A stretch of 64,000 bases of DNA from Heliobacterium mobile (lineage in GTDB: Bacteria; Bacillota; Desulfitobacteriia; Heliobacteriales; Heliobacteriaceae): positions 26,057-90,056 of the forward strand of contig NZ_WNKU01000014.1 in NCBI RefSeq assembly GCF_009720735.1, read 5' to 3'. Positions 8,011 through 19,281 of the stretch are shown one piece after another (the stretch's first letter is position 1; each line of letters starts with the position of its first letter). A program made the position numbers and the translations under genes. The notes under the pieces were generated by a model. That model searched no databases. It saw nothing but the letters and a program-made list of their open reading frames with translations, and was not told where the DNA came from.

Positions 8011-9198
8011 ATGCGACGTGTCTATTTGGACCATGGGGCTACTACCCCCGTACATCCGGAAGTCATTGAAGCGATGGTCGCTTGTATGCGGGATCACTTT
8101 GGAAATCCGTCCAGCGTCCATTCCTTCGGCCGAGAAGCGAAAAAACTCTTGGAAGATGCCCGGTCGAACGTGGCCAAATTGATTGGCGCTCGGCCGGAGG
8201 AAATCATCTTTACCAGCGGTGGTACGGAAGCCGACAATTTAGCCATCTTCGGTGTGGCCCGTGCCATGCGCAAAAAAGGCAATCATATCATCACCTCGGC
8301 AGTAGAACACCATGCTGTCTTGGATGCCTGCCTGGCGTTGAAAAAAGAAGGCTTCGAGATCACCGTATTACCGGTCGATGAATATGGCATGGTCAAGATC
8401 GAAGATCTGAAAGCGGCCCTGCGACCAGAGACGATCTTAGTCACTATCATGCACGCCAACAACGAAGTCGGCACGATTCAACCGATCAAGGAAATCACCC
8501 GCATCGTCAAAGAACATGGCGCCATCATGCATACAGACGCCGTCCAGACGGCCGGTAAAATTCCTGTCGACGTAAACGAACTCGGCGTGGATTTATTGTC
8601 GGCCTCATCACATAAAATTTACGGACCTAAAGGTGTCGGGTGCCTTTACATCCGCAAAGGGACGAAGATGTTTCCTCTCACCCATGGAGGCGGACAGGAA
8701 CGGAAACGGCGCCCAGGAACGGAAAACCTCCCTGGTATCGTCGGCTTTGGTAAAGCTGCCGAAATCATGACCCGTGACCTGCCAGAAGAAACCAGCCGCA
8801 TGACCAAACTGCGCAACCGCCTCATCGAAGGGTTCACCGCCATCCCAGAAGTGAAGCTGAACGGGCATCCCACCGATCGCCTGCCCATCAATGTTAATGT
8901 ATCAATTCGTTACATTGAAGGTGAATCGCTCTTGCTCATGCTGGACATGAAGGGCATCGCTGGTTCTTCCGGTTCGGCTTGCACCTCAGGATCCCTCGAC
9001 CCGTCCCATGTTTTGCTGGCGATGGGCATCCCCCATGAAATCGCCCATGGTTCGCTGCGGCTCACCTTGGGACGAGACAATTCGGAAGCAGACATCGACT
9101 ATGTTTTACAAGTGGTCCCGGAAATCATCGAACGGCTCCGGGCCATGTCACCCCTATATGATCGCAAGGAGGCGCAAGCATGTACACCGATAAAGTAA
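8011..9198 (+). CDS. iscS: Cysteine desulfurase (IscS/NifS)
   Basis: PLP enzyme, 395 aa, that mobilises sulfur from cysteine as a persulfide for Fe-S cluster assembly and tRNA thiolation. ATG 8011 follows AGAGGAGA and gives the typical RVYLDHGATTP start; ATG 7987 is in frame but lacks an RBS. The PLP lysine is about residue 202 (SSHKIYGPKG) and the persulfide cysteine is Cys324 in GSACTSGSLDPSHV. It overlaps the next gene by 19 nt, a sign of translational coupling. MnmA, a sulfur acceptor, lies further downstream. Whether it should be called IscS or NifS cannot be decided from sequence alone. Confidence 0.96.
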   Translation: MRRVYLDHGATTPVHPEVIEAMVACMRDHFGNPSSVHSFGREAKKLLEDARSNVAKLIGARPEEIIFTSGGTEADNLAIFGVARAMRKKGNHIITSAVEHHAVLDACLALKKEGFEITVLPVDEYGMVKIEDLKAALRPETILVTIMHANNEVGTIQPIKEITRIVKEHGAIMHTDAVQTAGKIPVDVNELGVDLLSASSHKIYGPKGVGCLYIRKGTKMFPLTHGGGQERKRRPGTENLPGIVGFGKAAEIMTRDLPEETSRMTKLRNRLIEGFTAIPEVKLNGHPTDRLPINVNVSIRYIEGESLLLMLDMKGIAGSSGSACTSGSLDPSHVLLAMGIPHEIAHGSLRLTLGRDNSEADIDYVLQVVPEIIERLRAMSPLYDRKEAQACTPIK

Positions 9199-9554
9199 TG
9201 GACCATTTTATGAATCCCCGCAACGTTGGGGAAATTGAAAAGCCCAGCGGCGTAGGCGAAGTGGGCAACCCTACCTGTGGCGACATCATGCGCATTTATA
9301 TCGACGTGGAAGACGATATTATTAAAGACGTCAAGTTCAAAACCTTTGGCTGCGGCGCTGCTATCGCGACCAGTTCTATCTGCACCGAACTGGTCATCGG
9401 CAAAAGCATCGACGAAGCTCTTAAACTGACCAACGAAGCCGTTGCCGAAGCCCTCGACGGGCTGCCCCCGCAAAAAATGCACTGCAGCAACTTAGCTGCC
9501 GACGCTTTGCACAAGGCGATTGCAGATTATAAAGCGAAACAGGAAGCGAAGTAG
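9180..9554 (+). CDS. iscU: Fe-S cluster scaffold (IscU/NifU N-domain type)
   Basis: 124-aa scaffold on which [2Fe-2S]/[4Fe-4S] clusters are built. The three ligand cysteines are Cys33 (NPTCGD, with Asp35), Cys58 (FGCGAA) and Cys102 (KMHCSN). The length fits stand-alone IscU/NifU-N proteins with no C-terminal NfU domain. The start overlaps the end of iscS and has the strong RBS AAGGAGG inside iscS. The co-chaperone genes hscBA are not present, as expected in Clostridia. Confidence 0.95.
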   Translation: MYTDKVMDHFMNPRNVGEIEKPSGVGEVGNPTCGDIMRIYIDVEDDIIKDVKFKTFGCGAAIATSSICTELVIGKSIDEALKLTNEAVAEALDGLPPQKMHCSNLAADALHKAIADYKAKQEAK

Positions 9555-9586
9555 AGAAAAACCTTACTTAGCAGTAGGGAAAGTTT

Positions 9587-9759
9587 GGGGTGCATCGACG
9601 GAGCGAGCGATTTGAGCGAAGCGGCGTTAAGCGAGCGCAGTCCACGAAGCGTCCAGGGCGCTATGGTTCACATGCAGAACAGCCCAGAGGTTTGGCGCAC
9701 TAGCGTAGTGGGCAAGCGAGTAGCCGCGGAGCTCTTAGCGAGCGAAGTCTATGCACCCC
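9587..9759 (+). repeat. Structured intergenic repeat, copy 2 of 3
   Basis: 173-nt copy between iscU and mnmA. The terminal stem GGGGTGCATCGAC/GTCTATGCACCCC differs from copies 1 and 3 but stays paired with one mismatch. Inner stems are GAGC/GCTC, GCGGC/GCCGC and GTCCAC/GTGGGC (one wobble). The GGGCGCCA/TGGCGCCC stem is weakened here. The apical block GGTTCACATGCAGAACAGCC is conserved. It ends 51 nt before mnmA. Confidence 0.9.
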
Positions 9760-9810
9760 CGCTTTAGCACAATTTAACACTTTTACTGCAAGTGAATTGA
9801 GGTCTTCACA

Positions 9811-10941
9811 ATGCCAGAGACAGTTGTAGTAGCCATGAGCGGCGGCGTAGATTCATCTGTGACCGCCGCTCTTTTGCTCGAAAAAGGATATAACGTCATC
9901 GGGGTGACCCTGCAGATCTGGCCGAAAGACGCGCCCGAAGGTGCCGAAGGGGGCTGTTGCTCCTTATCGGCAGTGGAAGACGCCCGTCGGGTCGCTTTCA
10001 CCTTGGGGATCCCCCATTACGTGATGAACTTTCGCGACTATTTTGAAGAGGAAGTCATCAACTACTTCGGACAGGAATACCTGGCCGGTCAAACGCCCAA
10101 CCCCTGCATCCGCTGTAACCGGGTCATCAAGTTTGAAGGACTGCTGCAAAAATCGTTAGCCCTCGGCGCAGACAAGGTAGCTACAGGTCACTATGCCCGG
10201 ATCGAATACGATGCCGAACGACAACGGTACCGACTCGGACAGGCCAAGGATGCTAAAAAAGATCAATCTTATGTCCTTTTCAATATGACTCAGGAACAAC
10301 TGAGCCGGACCATGTTTCCCTTAGGCGGATTTACGAAACCGGAAATCCGTGAAATGGCCCGGGCATACAACCTGGCCGTCGCTTCCAAACCGGACAGCCA
10401 GGAGATTTGTTTTATCCCGGACAATGACTACCGGCGTTTCTTGCAGGAGCGGTACCCGGAGAACAGCTTTGCCCCGGGGCCCTTCGTCGATACGAGCGGA
10501 AACGTCATCGGAACCCATCAGGGATTGCCTTTCTATACAGTCGGCCAGCGCAAAGGCCTTGGACAAGCTTTTGGCTACCCGGCTTATGTAGTGGGCCTCG
10601 ACGTAGCGCGCAATGCAGTCATCATCGGCAGGGATGAAGACGTGTTCAGCCGCCGGTTGCTCGCCGGAGATCTGAACTGGATCGAGGTGAACCGGTTGAC
10701 GGCGCCCATGGAAGTGCAGGCGAAGATTCGCTACAGCGCTCTTAAGGCCAAGGCGATTATCCGACCGGTTGGTGAAGGTGATCAAGTCATCGTCGAGTTC
10801 GAAGAGAAACAGCGTGCCATCACACCGGGTCAAGCCGTCGTCTTTTATCAGGGAGATTGGATTGTGGGCGGTGGAACGATCCTCGAAAACCTGGATTTGT
10901 CCTTACCGAGTATAAAGCCCCTGAAAAAAGGTCAAAAATAG
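9811..10941 (+). CDS. mnmA: tRNA-specific 2-thiouridylase MnmA
   Basis: 376-aa cytoplasmic enzyme that installs the 2-thio group on U34 of Lys, Glu and Gln tRNAs, taking sulfur from cysteine desulfurase. The ATP pyrophosphatase P-loop MSGGVDSSVTAALL is at the N-terminus. Catalytic cysteines are in NPCIRCNRVIKF and SQEICFIPD; TGHYARIE and VGQRKGLGQAF are family motifs. Placement after iscS-iscU matches the conserved Firmicutes order and supplies the sulfur donor. Confidence 0.96.
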   Translation: MPETVVVAMSGGVDSSVTAALLLEKGYNVIGVTLQIWPKDAPEGAEGGCCSLSAVEDARRVAFTLGIPHYVMNFRDYFEEEVINYFGQEYLAGQTPNPCIRCNRVIKFEGLLQKSLALGADKVATGHYARIEYDAERQRYRLGQAKDAKKDQSYVLFNMTQEQLSRTMFPLGGFTKPEIREMARAYNLAVASKPDSQEICFIPDNDYRRFLQERYPENSFAPGPFVDTSGNVIGTHQGLPFYTVGQRKGLGQAFGYPAYVVGLDVARNAVIIGRDEDVFSRRLLAGDLNWIEVNRLTAPMEVQAKIRYSALKAKAIIRPVGEGDQVIVEFEEKQRAITPGQAVVFYQGDWIVGGGTILENLDLSLPSIKPLKKGQK

Positions 10942-11003
10942 TAAGCAAAGACCAGAGTGTGCGCCACGCAGGCTCTACGAACAACCTTATGGGAGATGCC
11001 CGC

Positions 11004-11492
11004 ATGCTGAAAGGAAGAGACGTCATCCATCTGCCGCTTGTTCACCCAGCATCGGGTCAGACGCTGGGACGGGTAGCCGACCTGATTGTCGATCCCGAAC
11101 AGGGAAGAGTGACGGAACTTCTCATCGATGCTCAGGCAGAGGGAGGGACTTCACGGATTTCCTGGTCCCAAGTCCAAGTGGACCAGGATGTAATCCGAAC
11201 AGAAGCTCAACCGGAAGCAGCCTCCCAGGATACGGCAGAAAAAGGACTTTGTATTTCCCGGTTTGCCGGGTGTCCGGTCATGACACAGGGGGGACGGTCG
11301 ATCGGCCAGGTCGGAGACCTGCTCATCGATCCGTCACAAGGTCATGTGACCGGAGTCGAAGTGACAGATGGTCTGATGCAGGACTTATTGACCGGACGGA
11401 TCCAACTTCCATGGCCGGATGTGTTACGCTGGAGTCCCGAGACCATCGTCGTTGCCGAACACTGGCAAGACGCGTGGCAGCGGTCGCTCTAG
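11004..11492 (+). CDS. PRC-barrel domain protein, YrrD-like
   Basis: 162 aa. ATG 11004 is preferred over upstream in-frame codons that overlap mnmA; GGGAGA precedes it. Two PRC-barrel modules are visible, each containing a G-x-[IL]-G-[RQ]-V-[AG]-DLL/I-D-P-x-QG-x-V repeat (TLGRVADLIVDPEQGRVTEL and SIGQVGDLLIDPSQGHVTGV). No signal peptide. The position between trmU and an AI-2E permease matches Bacillus yrrD. Molecular role unknown; PRC barrels bind RNA or proteins in other families. Confidence 0.78.
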   Translation: MLKGRDVIHLPLVHPASGQTLGRVADLIVDPEQGRVTELLIDAQAEGGTSRISWSQVQVDQDVIRTEAQPEAASQDTAEKGLCISRFAGCPVMTQGGRSIGQVGDLLIDPSQGHVTGVEVTDGLMQDLLTGRIQLPWPDVLRWSPETIVVAEHWQDAWQRSL

Positions 11493-11512
11493 GCGGAGAT
11501 GGGGGGATTTCC

Positions 11513-11695
11513 ATGGGCTGTCCTGTCTGTGGCGGAAAGCAGGTGGGCAAAGTCGGGGTGAACCAGTATTACTGCTGGAACTGCTTTATTGAGTACAACG
11601 AACGCAATGAAGTCTTTGAAGTAGCAGAAGATGGTACCTTGATGGCCATCGAACCGGAAGTCTTTTCCGACCCGATCACTCAGGCAACCGTATAA
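11513..11695 (+). CDS. Small zinc-ribbon protein
   Basis: 60 aa. Two CxxC pairs, CPVC at residues 3-6 and CWNC around residue 26-29, form a probable zinc ribbon followed by an acidic tail. ATG 11513 has a G-rich RBS (GGGGGG). A longer upstream frame overlaps the preceding gene and is not used. It is followed directly by a terminator-like hairpin. Function unknown. Confidence 0.72.
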   Translation: MGCPVCGGKQVGKVGVNQYYCWNCFIEYNERNEVFEVAEDGTLMAIEPEVFSDPITQATV

Positions 11696-11699
11696 GCAT

Positions 11700-11729
11700 A
11701 AAAGCCCGCCTGCCTATGCCGGGCTTTTT
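11700..11729 (+). terminator. Intrinsic terminator before the AI-2E permease gene
   Basis: AAAAGCCCG and CGGGCTTTTT flank an 11-nt loop. The in-frame ATG at 11716 lies inside the hairpin, which argues for a later start of the permease. Confidence 0.7.
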
Positions 11730-11751
11730 CCGTCTGGAGGTGGTGGCGGCC

Positions 11752-12774
11752 TTGTTGAAGGGCCGTTGGCGCATCTTATCGGTAAGCGGTTTTCTGCTTT
11801 GCGTCCTCCTTCTTGCTTATCTAACTCGTCAGACTTTGACGCCCTTCCTCGTCGCCGCCTTGCTGGCTTATTTGCTCTTTCCCGGTGTGATCTGGTTAGA
11901 GCGCCATGGTATTCCCCGCACTTGGGCTATCCTGCTTTTGTTCGTCGTCGTTTTCGGTGGATTCGCAGCCATAATCGCCTACGGGCTTCCGCTGATCCTC
12001 AGTGAGCTCAATCGTTTCAGCGTTCAGTTGCCTGGCTATGTGGAACAGGCACAAAAAGCGGCCAATGGAATTCAACAGAGCCTGATCTCTTCCGGGTTTC
12101 CACCGGCGATTCAACAGGTATGGGGAGAGACCCTGGCTCAGGGTGAAGAGACGCTGTTAAGAGCGGTGCGCTGGCTATTGAACAGCATCGTGACTTTGCT
12201 GTCCAACGCCCTCGATATTGTTCTGATTCCGGTGATGGCCTTCTATTTTCTTCGGGACTGGGAATCGATCGGTGAAGGCATCTTGCATCTGCTGCCCCAG
12301 CGATGGCGCAGTCATGTCCAGATCGTCGCTTTAGACGTAAACCGGGTCCTTAAAGCGGTCATCCGTTGCAACCTGCTCATGGCCGCTATCGTCGGTGCTC
12401 TGACGACAGTCGGTCTTTGGTGGATCGGTCTCGAATACAGTGTGCTCATCGGCATCATCGCAGGTGTGGCGGATTTGATCCCCTATTTTGGACCGATCAT
12501 CGGCATGGTTCCAGCAGTCATGGTGGGCCTCCTCGAATCGCCGCGACTGGCCCTCTGGGCAGTCGGGATCATGATCCTCATCCAGCAAATCGAATCGAAC
12601 CTGCTCTCTCCGAAAATACTGGGAGATTCGATTGGGCTTCATCCCCTGACGGTCATCTTTGTCCTCCTGGCCGGCGGGAATCTTTTCGGCACATTGGGAA
12701 TGCTGCTTGCAGTGCCATTAACGGCCGTCGGGCGAGTGATCGGGCGATATATTCTCTTAAAAGTTTTTGTGTAA
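11752..12774 (+). CDS. AI-2E family transporter (YrrI-like permease)
   Basis: 340-aa integral membrane protein with about eight hydrophobic segments, beginning with SGFLLCVLLLAYLTRQTLTP. The central PVMAFYFLRDW segment and the C-terminal GIIAGVADLIPYFGPIIG are typical of the AI-2E/PerM family, whose members are proposed ion or signal exporters. TTG 11752 follows GGAGG (11736-11740); the start is uncertain. It lies upstream of alaS as in Bacillus. Substrate unknown. Confidence 0.85.
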   Translation: MLKGRWRILSVSGFLLCVLLLAYLTRQTLTPFLVAALLAYLLFPGVIWLERHGIPRTWAILLLFVVVFGGFAAIIAYGLPLILSELNRFSVQLPGYVEQAQKAANGIQQSLISSGFPPAIQQVWGETLAQGEETLLRAVRWLLNSIVTLLSNALDIVLIPVMAFYFLRDWESIGEGILHLLPQRWRSHVQIVALDVNRVLKAVIRCNLLMAAIVGALTTVGLWWIGLEYSVLIGIIAGVADLIPYFGPIIGMVPAVMVGLLESPRLALWAVGIMILIQQIESNLLSPKILGDSIGLHPLTVIFVLLAGGNLFGTLGMLLAVPLTAVGRVIGRYILLKVFV

Positions 12775-12802
12775 AAGCCTTGCTTTCGTGGAGTGGATTT
12801 AC

Positions 12803-15626
<2,824 letters not shown>

Positions 15627-15693
15627 TCGGTTAAACGTGAATTAATCAGTGATAAAACAGTGTACCTTTAGAAAGTAACATGAAACAAAGCTT

Positions 15694-15866
15694 GGGGTCT
15701 GTTGGCAGAGGGAGCGATTTGAGCGGAGCGGCGTAAGCGAGCGAAGTCTGCGAAGCGTAAAGGGCGCCAAGGTTCACATGCAGAAAAGCCCAGAGGTTTT
15801 GGCGCCCTAGCGCAGCAGACAAACGAGCAGCCGCGAAGCTCTTAGCGACCGGAGCCAACAGACCCC
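15694..15866 (+). repeat. Structured intergenic repeat, copy 3 of 3
   Basis: 173-nt copy in the 406-nt gap between alaS and ireB. The terminal stem GGGGTCTGTTGGC/GCCAACAGACCCC is perfectly complementary although its sequence differs from the other copies. Inner stems GAGC/GCTC, GCGGC/GCCGC, GTCTGC/GCAGAC and GGGCGCCA/TGGCGCCC are intact, and the apical block is conserved. The rest of the gap (15627-15693 and 15867-16032) shows no gene. Confidence 0.9.
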
Positions 15867-16032
15867 ATGCATTTAGCACAATGTTATACTCTAGCCTGGT
15901 CTTGATTAAGACAACGAACAAACACTAGGCGGACTAAGTATTTTTTACACAAAGACAGAGGAAAATAGAAACTGGCGGAGAATATATGGCTGGAAGAGAT
16001 TTTTTCTGCCGTCCGTTAGGGGGTTGGGACCG

Positions 16033-16305
16033 ATGGCCAACGAAAGTTTTGACCAAACCATGATGTTTCAGGGCAAAGTCGACGACGAACTGGCGACGAG
16101 CGACATCCTATATACTGTGCACGAAGCGCTCAAAGAAAAGGGCTATAACCCGATCAACCAGTTAGTCGGTTATTTGCTTTCTGGAGATCCGGCCTATATC
16201 ACCAGCCATAAAAACGCCCGCAGTTTGATTCGCAGACTTGAACGTGACGACCTGTTGGAAGAACTGGTTCGCTACTACTTGGAGAGCCACAAGGAATGCA
16301 AATAG
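16033..16305 (+). CDS. ireB: IreB-family regulatory phosphoprotein (UPF0297, YrzL-like)
   Basis: 90-aa cytoplasmic protein. In Enterococcus IreB is a substrate of the Ser/Thr kinase IreK and affects cephalosporin resistance. Segments [37 protein letters not shown] and [23 protein letters not shown] match the family along the whole length. ATG 16033 follows TAGGGGG; TTG 16024 is an alternative. It overlaps the aldo/keto reductase start by 10 nt. In Bacillus the equivalent gene lies directly between alaS and yrrK. Confidence 0.92.
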   Translation: MANESFDQTMMFQGKVDDELATSDILYTVHEALKEKGYNPINQLVGYLLSGDPAYITSHKNARSLIRRLERDDLLEELVRYYLESHKECK

Positions 16306-17240
16306 AGCTAGGCCAAACTGGAGTTAAGGTATCCCGTCTCTGTTTTGGAAGCCTGACCATAGGCCCGTTGCAGGCAGGGTTGCCCCTTGAAGAAGGGGCA
16401 GCCCTTTTGCGATTGGCCTTTGAGTCGGGTGTTAATTTTGTCGACACTGCACAGATCTACGGCACTTACCCTTATATCCGCAAGGCTCTTCAGGGCTATT
16501 CTGGTGACGTGGTTATTGCTAGTAAATCCTATGCCTATACGGCCTCAGCGATGGCTGAGGCACTGGAGGAAGCCCGGAGAGACTTAGATCGGGATCGGGT
16601 GGAGATCTTCCTGCTCCATGAACAGGAAAGCGAACATACCTTGCGCGGCCATTGGGAAGCCTTTGAGTACCTGCTGGAGGCAAAAGCGAAGGGATGGGTG
16701 AAGGCCGTTGGCTTATCGACCCATTCGGTGGCAGGTGTACGAGCCGCCCTCGCCGTTCCTGAGATCGATATCATCCATCCGCTCGTCAATATGGCCGGTA
16801 TCGGCATCCTCGATGGAACGGTAGAGGAGATGCTGGCAGCGATACAAGAGGCCCGCCAGAGGGGAAAAGGAATCTATGCCATGAAGGTCCTCGGTGGCGG
16901 TAATCTTTACGGCCAAGCTCAAGCGGCGATGAGATGGGCTCTGGGACAACCCCATATACAGGCGATTGCCGTAGGCATGCAGTCTCCGAAAGAACTGGCG
17001 TTGAACCTGCAGCTGTTTTCGGGAAACGATGGCGACGGCGAAACTTGGGCACAAGTACAGAAACGGGAGCGGCGCCTACACATTGAAGATTGGTGCCAAG
17101 GGTGCGGCAAGTGTATTCCTGCTTGCCCGCAAAAGGCTCTCCATTTGCTTGGTCCACAGGTTTACGTGGAGAAGGGCCGCTGTGTGCTCTGTGGATACTG
17201 CAGCCGTATGTGCAGGGATTTTTGCATCAAGGTGGTATGA
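16296..17240 (+). CDS. Aldo/keto reductase with C-terminal 2x[4Fe-4S] domain
   Basis: 314 aa. N-terminal TIM-barrel of the aldo/keto reductase family ([33 protein letters not shown], catalytic Tyr in [14 protein letters not shown]), followed after residue ~262 by a ferredoxin-like tail with [12 protein letters not shown] and [15 protein letters not shown]. This fused family occurs in anaerobes; the substrate is unknown. It overlaps ireB upstream and ends 3 nt before ruvX, so it is inserted into the otherwise conserved alaS-yrzL-yrrK cluster and presumably cotranscribed. Confidence 0.9.
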   Translation: MQIELGQTGVKVSRLCFGSLTIGPLQAGLPLEEGAALLRLAFESGVNFVDTAQIYGTYPYIRKALQGYSGDVVIASKSYAYTASAMAEALEEARRDLDRDRVEIFLLHEQESEHTLRGHWEAFEYLLEAKAKGWVKAVGLSTHSVAGVRAALAVPEIDIIHPLVNMAGIGILDGTVEEMLAAIQEARQRGKGIYAMKVLGGGNLYGQAQAAMRWALGQPHIQAIAVGMQSPKELALNLQLFSGNDGDGETWAQVQKRERRLHIEDWCQGCGKCIPACPQKALHLLGPQVYVEKGRCVLCGYCSRMCRDFCIKVV

Positions 17241-17243
17241 GCG

Positions 17244-17669
17244 TTGCGGACGATGGGCTTAGACGTAGGAGAGAAAACCATAGGTATCGCCGTTTCCGAT
17301 TTAATGGGATGGACTGCTCAAGGAGTTGAGACGATCCGCCGCACTCGCCTAGAGGCGGATCTGCAGCGTTTACAAGAGCTGATCCAGCAATGGGAGGTCG
17401 ATTCCGTTGTCTGCGGCCTGCCGCGAAATATGAACGGTACCTACGGACCTAAAGCGGACGAAGTGCGGAAATTCGGAAGTCTTATTGAAAAGCGTCTTAA
17501 GATTCCTGTCCACTTTTGGGATGAGCGCCTGACGACCGTTGCCGCCCATAAGACCCTTTTAGAGGGGGATATGTCCAGGGCAAAACGCAAAAAAGTGGTA
17601 GACAAATTGGCGGCAGTGCTCATATTACAGAATTATATAGATGCCAATAGCTGTAAAAAACAAAGCTGA
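17244..17669 (+). CDS. ruvX: Holliday junction resolvase-like protein RuvX/YqgF
   Basis: 141-aa RNase H-fold nuclease; family members act on Holliday junctions or in pre-16S rRNA 5' maturation. Starting at TTG 17244 gives RTMGLDVGEKTIGIAVSD, the family N-terminus with the catalytic Asp. Further motifs are VVCGLPRNMNGTYGPKADEV and FWDERLTTVAAHKTLLEGD. The start lies 3 nt after the aldo/keto reductase stop codon. Normal length. Confidence 0.94.
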   Translation: MRTMGLDVGEKTIGIAVSDLMGWTAQGVETIRRTRLEADLQRLQELIQQWEVDSVVCGLPRNMNGTYGPKADEVRKFGSLIEKRLKIPVHFWDERLTTVAAHKTLLEGDMSRAKRKKVVDKLAAVLILQNYIDANSCKKQS

Positions 17670-17777
17670 TCTTATGTAAAAAGACGAAGGCATTCTCTAT
17701 TGATGCGGAACTCTTTGTCATTATGAACAAGATGGTTAGCTATCAGACAGTTTGGATATACTTAGGTTGAGCTTTCG

Positions 17778-17806
17778 TTGACAAGGGGTTTTTCCTGGTA
17801 TACAAT
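17778..17806 (+). promoter_or_regulatory. Promoter of the DUF1292 gene
   Basis: TTGACA (17778-17783) and TACAAT (17801-17806) with a 17-nt spacer, 37 nt before the GTG start. Confidence 0.8.
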
Positions 17807-17842
17807 GGCTTTAGTTTGGAAGCGAATAGAGGTGATTGACCG

Positions 17843-18115
17843 GTGGATCAAGAACAAGAAAATATCATCGTCCTGACGGATGAAGATGGTAATGAGTTAG
17901 AATTCGAAGAACTGGATCGTGTCGAGGTCGACGGTCGTGAGTACGCTATTCTCCTGCCTCTTGACGATGAAGAAGATGAAGCGATCATCTTGCGCGTTGA
18001 GTATGAGGAAAATGGGGAAGAAGTATTCAGCCACATTGAAGACGACGAAGAATGGGAAAAAGTCGCTGATTTCTGGCAAGAGATGAGCGAAGAAGAATTG
18101 GATGATCAAGAGTAA
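17843..18115 (+). CDS. DUF1292 protein (YrzB-like)
   Basis: 90-aa very acidic cytoplasmic protein. The NIIVLTDEDGNELEFEELDRVEVDGREYAILLPLD pattern (in shorter pieces: IIVLTDEDGNE, YAILLP) is typical of DUF1292. GTG 17843 follows GAGGTGATT. It has its own consensus promoter and a terminator directly downstream. Conserved in this position in Firmicutes between yrrK and yrrL; function unknown. Confidence 0.9.
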   Translation: MDQEQENIIVLTDEDGNELEFEELDRVEVDGREYAILLPLDDEEDEAIILRVEYEENGEEVFSHIEDDEEWEKVADFWQEMSEEELDDQE

Positions 18116-18127
18116 ACTGCCTATTCA

Positions 18128-18155
18128 AAGCCATCCGGGAAACCGGGTGGCTTTT
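18128..18155 (+). terminator. Terminator of the DUF1292 gene
   Basis: AAGCCATCCGG-GAAA-CCGGGTGGCTTTT hairpin followed by a T-rich stretch (CGTTTTTT). Confidence 0.88.
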
Positions 18156-18172
18156 CGTTTTTTCGGGAAATA

Positions 18173-18202
18173 TTGAGTTTGCTGTCGTATAGCGCGTATA
18201 AT
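18173..18202 (+). promoter_or_regulatory. Promoter of mltG
   Basis: TTGAGT (18173-18178) and TATAAT (18197-18202), 18 nt apart. Confidence 0.65.
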
Positions 18203-18212
18203 GGTACCGATG

Positions 18213-18242
18213 TCCTCCCTGAGTTAGATGGAGGATTTTTTT
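18213..18242 (+). terminator. Attenuator-like hairpin in the mltG leader
   Basis: TCCTCC (18213-18218) pairs with GGAGGA (18230-18235), directly followed by seven T residues, between the mltG promoter and its start codon. It resembles a leader terminator; the stem is only 6 bp, so its strength is uncertain. Confidence 0.5.
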
Positions 18243-18258
18243 CAGAGGAGGAGAAATT

Positions 18259-19281
18259 GTGCGGAGAGAGAAGCGGGGCAGGTCGACGAAGCTTTTTTTT
18301 ATGATCATTGTGATCATCGGTATCATCGCAATTCAAGTCTATTATACCTATCAAGAGGGAATCACCCCCCTGGAACCGGGTGCAGGCCATGATATTATCG
18401 TCAATATTCCTTCGAACGTTTCGGCAAAAGAAATCGGGGGCATTCTGGAGCAACAAAAGGTCATTCGCAGCAGTTGGGCTTTTAGTCTATACACTCGTTT
18501 TCACGGTTCTGAGTCGCTTAAAGCCGGTGACTACCTCTTGAATTCAGGATCATCGGTTCCTCAAATCCTTGATCAATTGAACGACGGAAAGACGTTGCTC
18601 TACACCTTTACGATTCCCGAAGGTTATACGGTTCGTCAAATTACAGACCTCTTAGCCAGCAAAGGTTTCGTCGATAAAGAGGCCTTTCGCAAAGCCCTCG
18701 CAACAGTGCCCTTCGATTACGACTATCTTCGAGGACTGCCATCGAATGAAAAGAGGTTGGAGGGGTTTTTATTTCCAGCCACCTATCGCATTCAGCGCGA
18801 TACACCGCCTGAAGATATCGTCCGCATGTTGGTCAATCGCTTTAACCAGGAACTAACACCGGAAGTACGGGCTCGTCTGAAAGAACTTAACATGACCGTC
18901 CACGATGCAGTCACCCTGGCTTCACTCGTCGAGCGGGAAGCAGCGAAAGAGGAAGATCGTCCAAAGATTGCCGCTGTCTTTCTGAATCGGCTAAAAAAGA
19001 ACATGAAGCTGGAAGCTTGTTCGACAGTACAGTATTTACTAGACCAGCCGAAGGCCAAACTGTACTACAAAGACCTCGAAATCGAGTCCCCCTATAACAC
19101 CTATAAACATGGTGGACTTCCGCCGGGGCCCATCGCATCGCCAGGACAAGCCAGCCTAAAGGCGGTACTCTATCCAGATAATGTTGATTATCTCTATTTC
19201 GTCGCTAAGGGAGATGGATACCATTACTTCAGTCGAACCTACAGTGAACATCTGCAAGCCATGGCCAAATATAACAACTGA
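18259..19281 (+). CDS. mltG: Endolytic peptidoglycan transglycosylase MltG (YceG/YrrL-like)
   Basis: 340 aa. A short basic cytoplasmic N-terminus, one transmembrane helix (LFFMIIVIIGIIAIQVYY), a LysM-like region and the YceG catalytic domain with the glutamate in LASLVEREAAKEEDRPKIAAV and the EACSTVQYLL motif. MltG cleaves nascent glycan strands at the membrane and sets strand length. GTG 18259 follows GAGGAGGAG. Its 3' end overlaps the U32 peptidase frame. A hairpin in its leader may attenuate expression. Confidence 0.94.
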   Translation: MRREKRGRSTKLFFMIIVIIGIIAIQVYYTYQEGITPLEPGAGHDIIVNIPSNVSAKEIGGILEQQKVIRSSWAFSLYTRFHGSESLKAGDYLLNSGSSVPQILDQLNDGKTLLYTFTIPEGYTVRQITDLLASKGFVDKEAFRKALATVPFDYDYLRGLPSNEKRLEGFLFPATYRIQRDTPPEDIVRMLVNRFNQELTPEVRARLKELNMTVHDAVTLASLVEREAAKEEDRPKIAAVFLNRLKKNMKLEACSTVQYLLDQPKAKLYYKDLEIESPYNTYKHGGLPPGPIASPGQASLKAVLYPDNVDYLYFVAKGDGYHYFSRTYSEHLQAMAKYNN

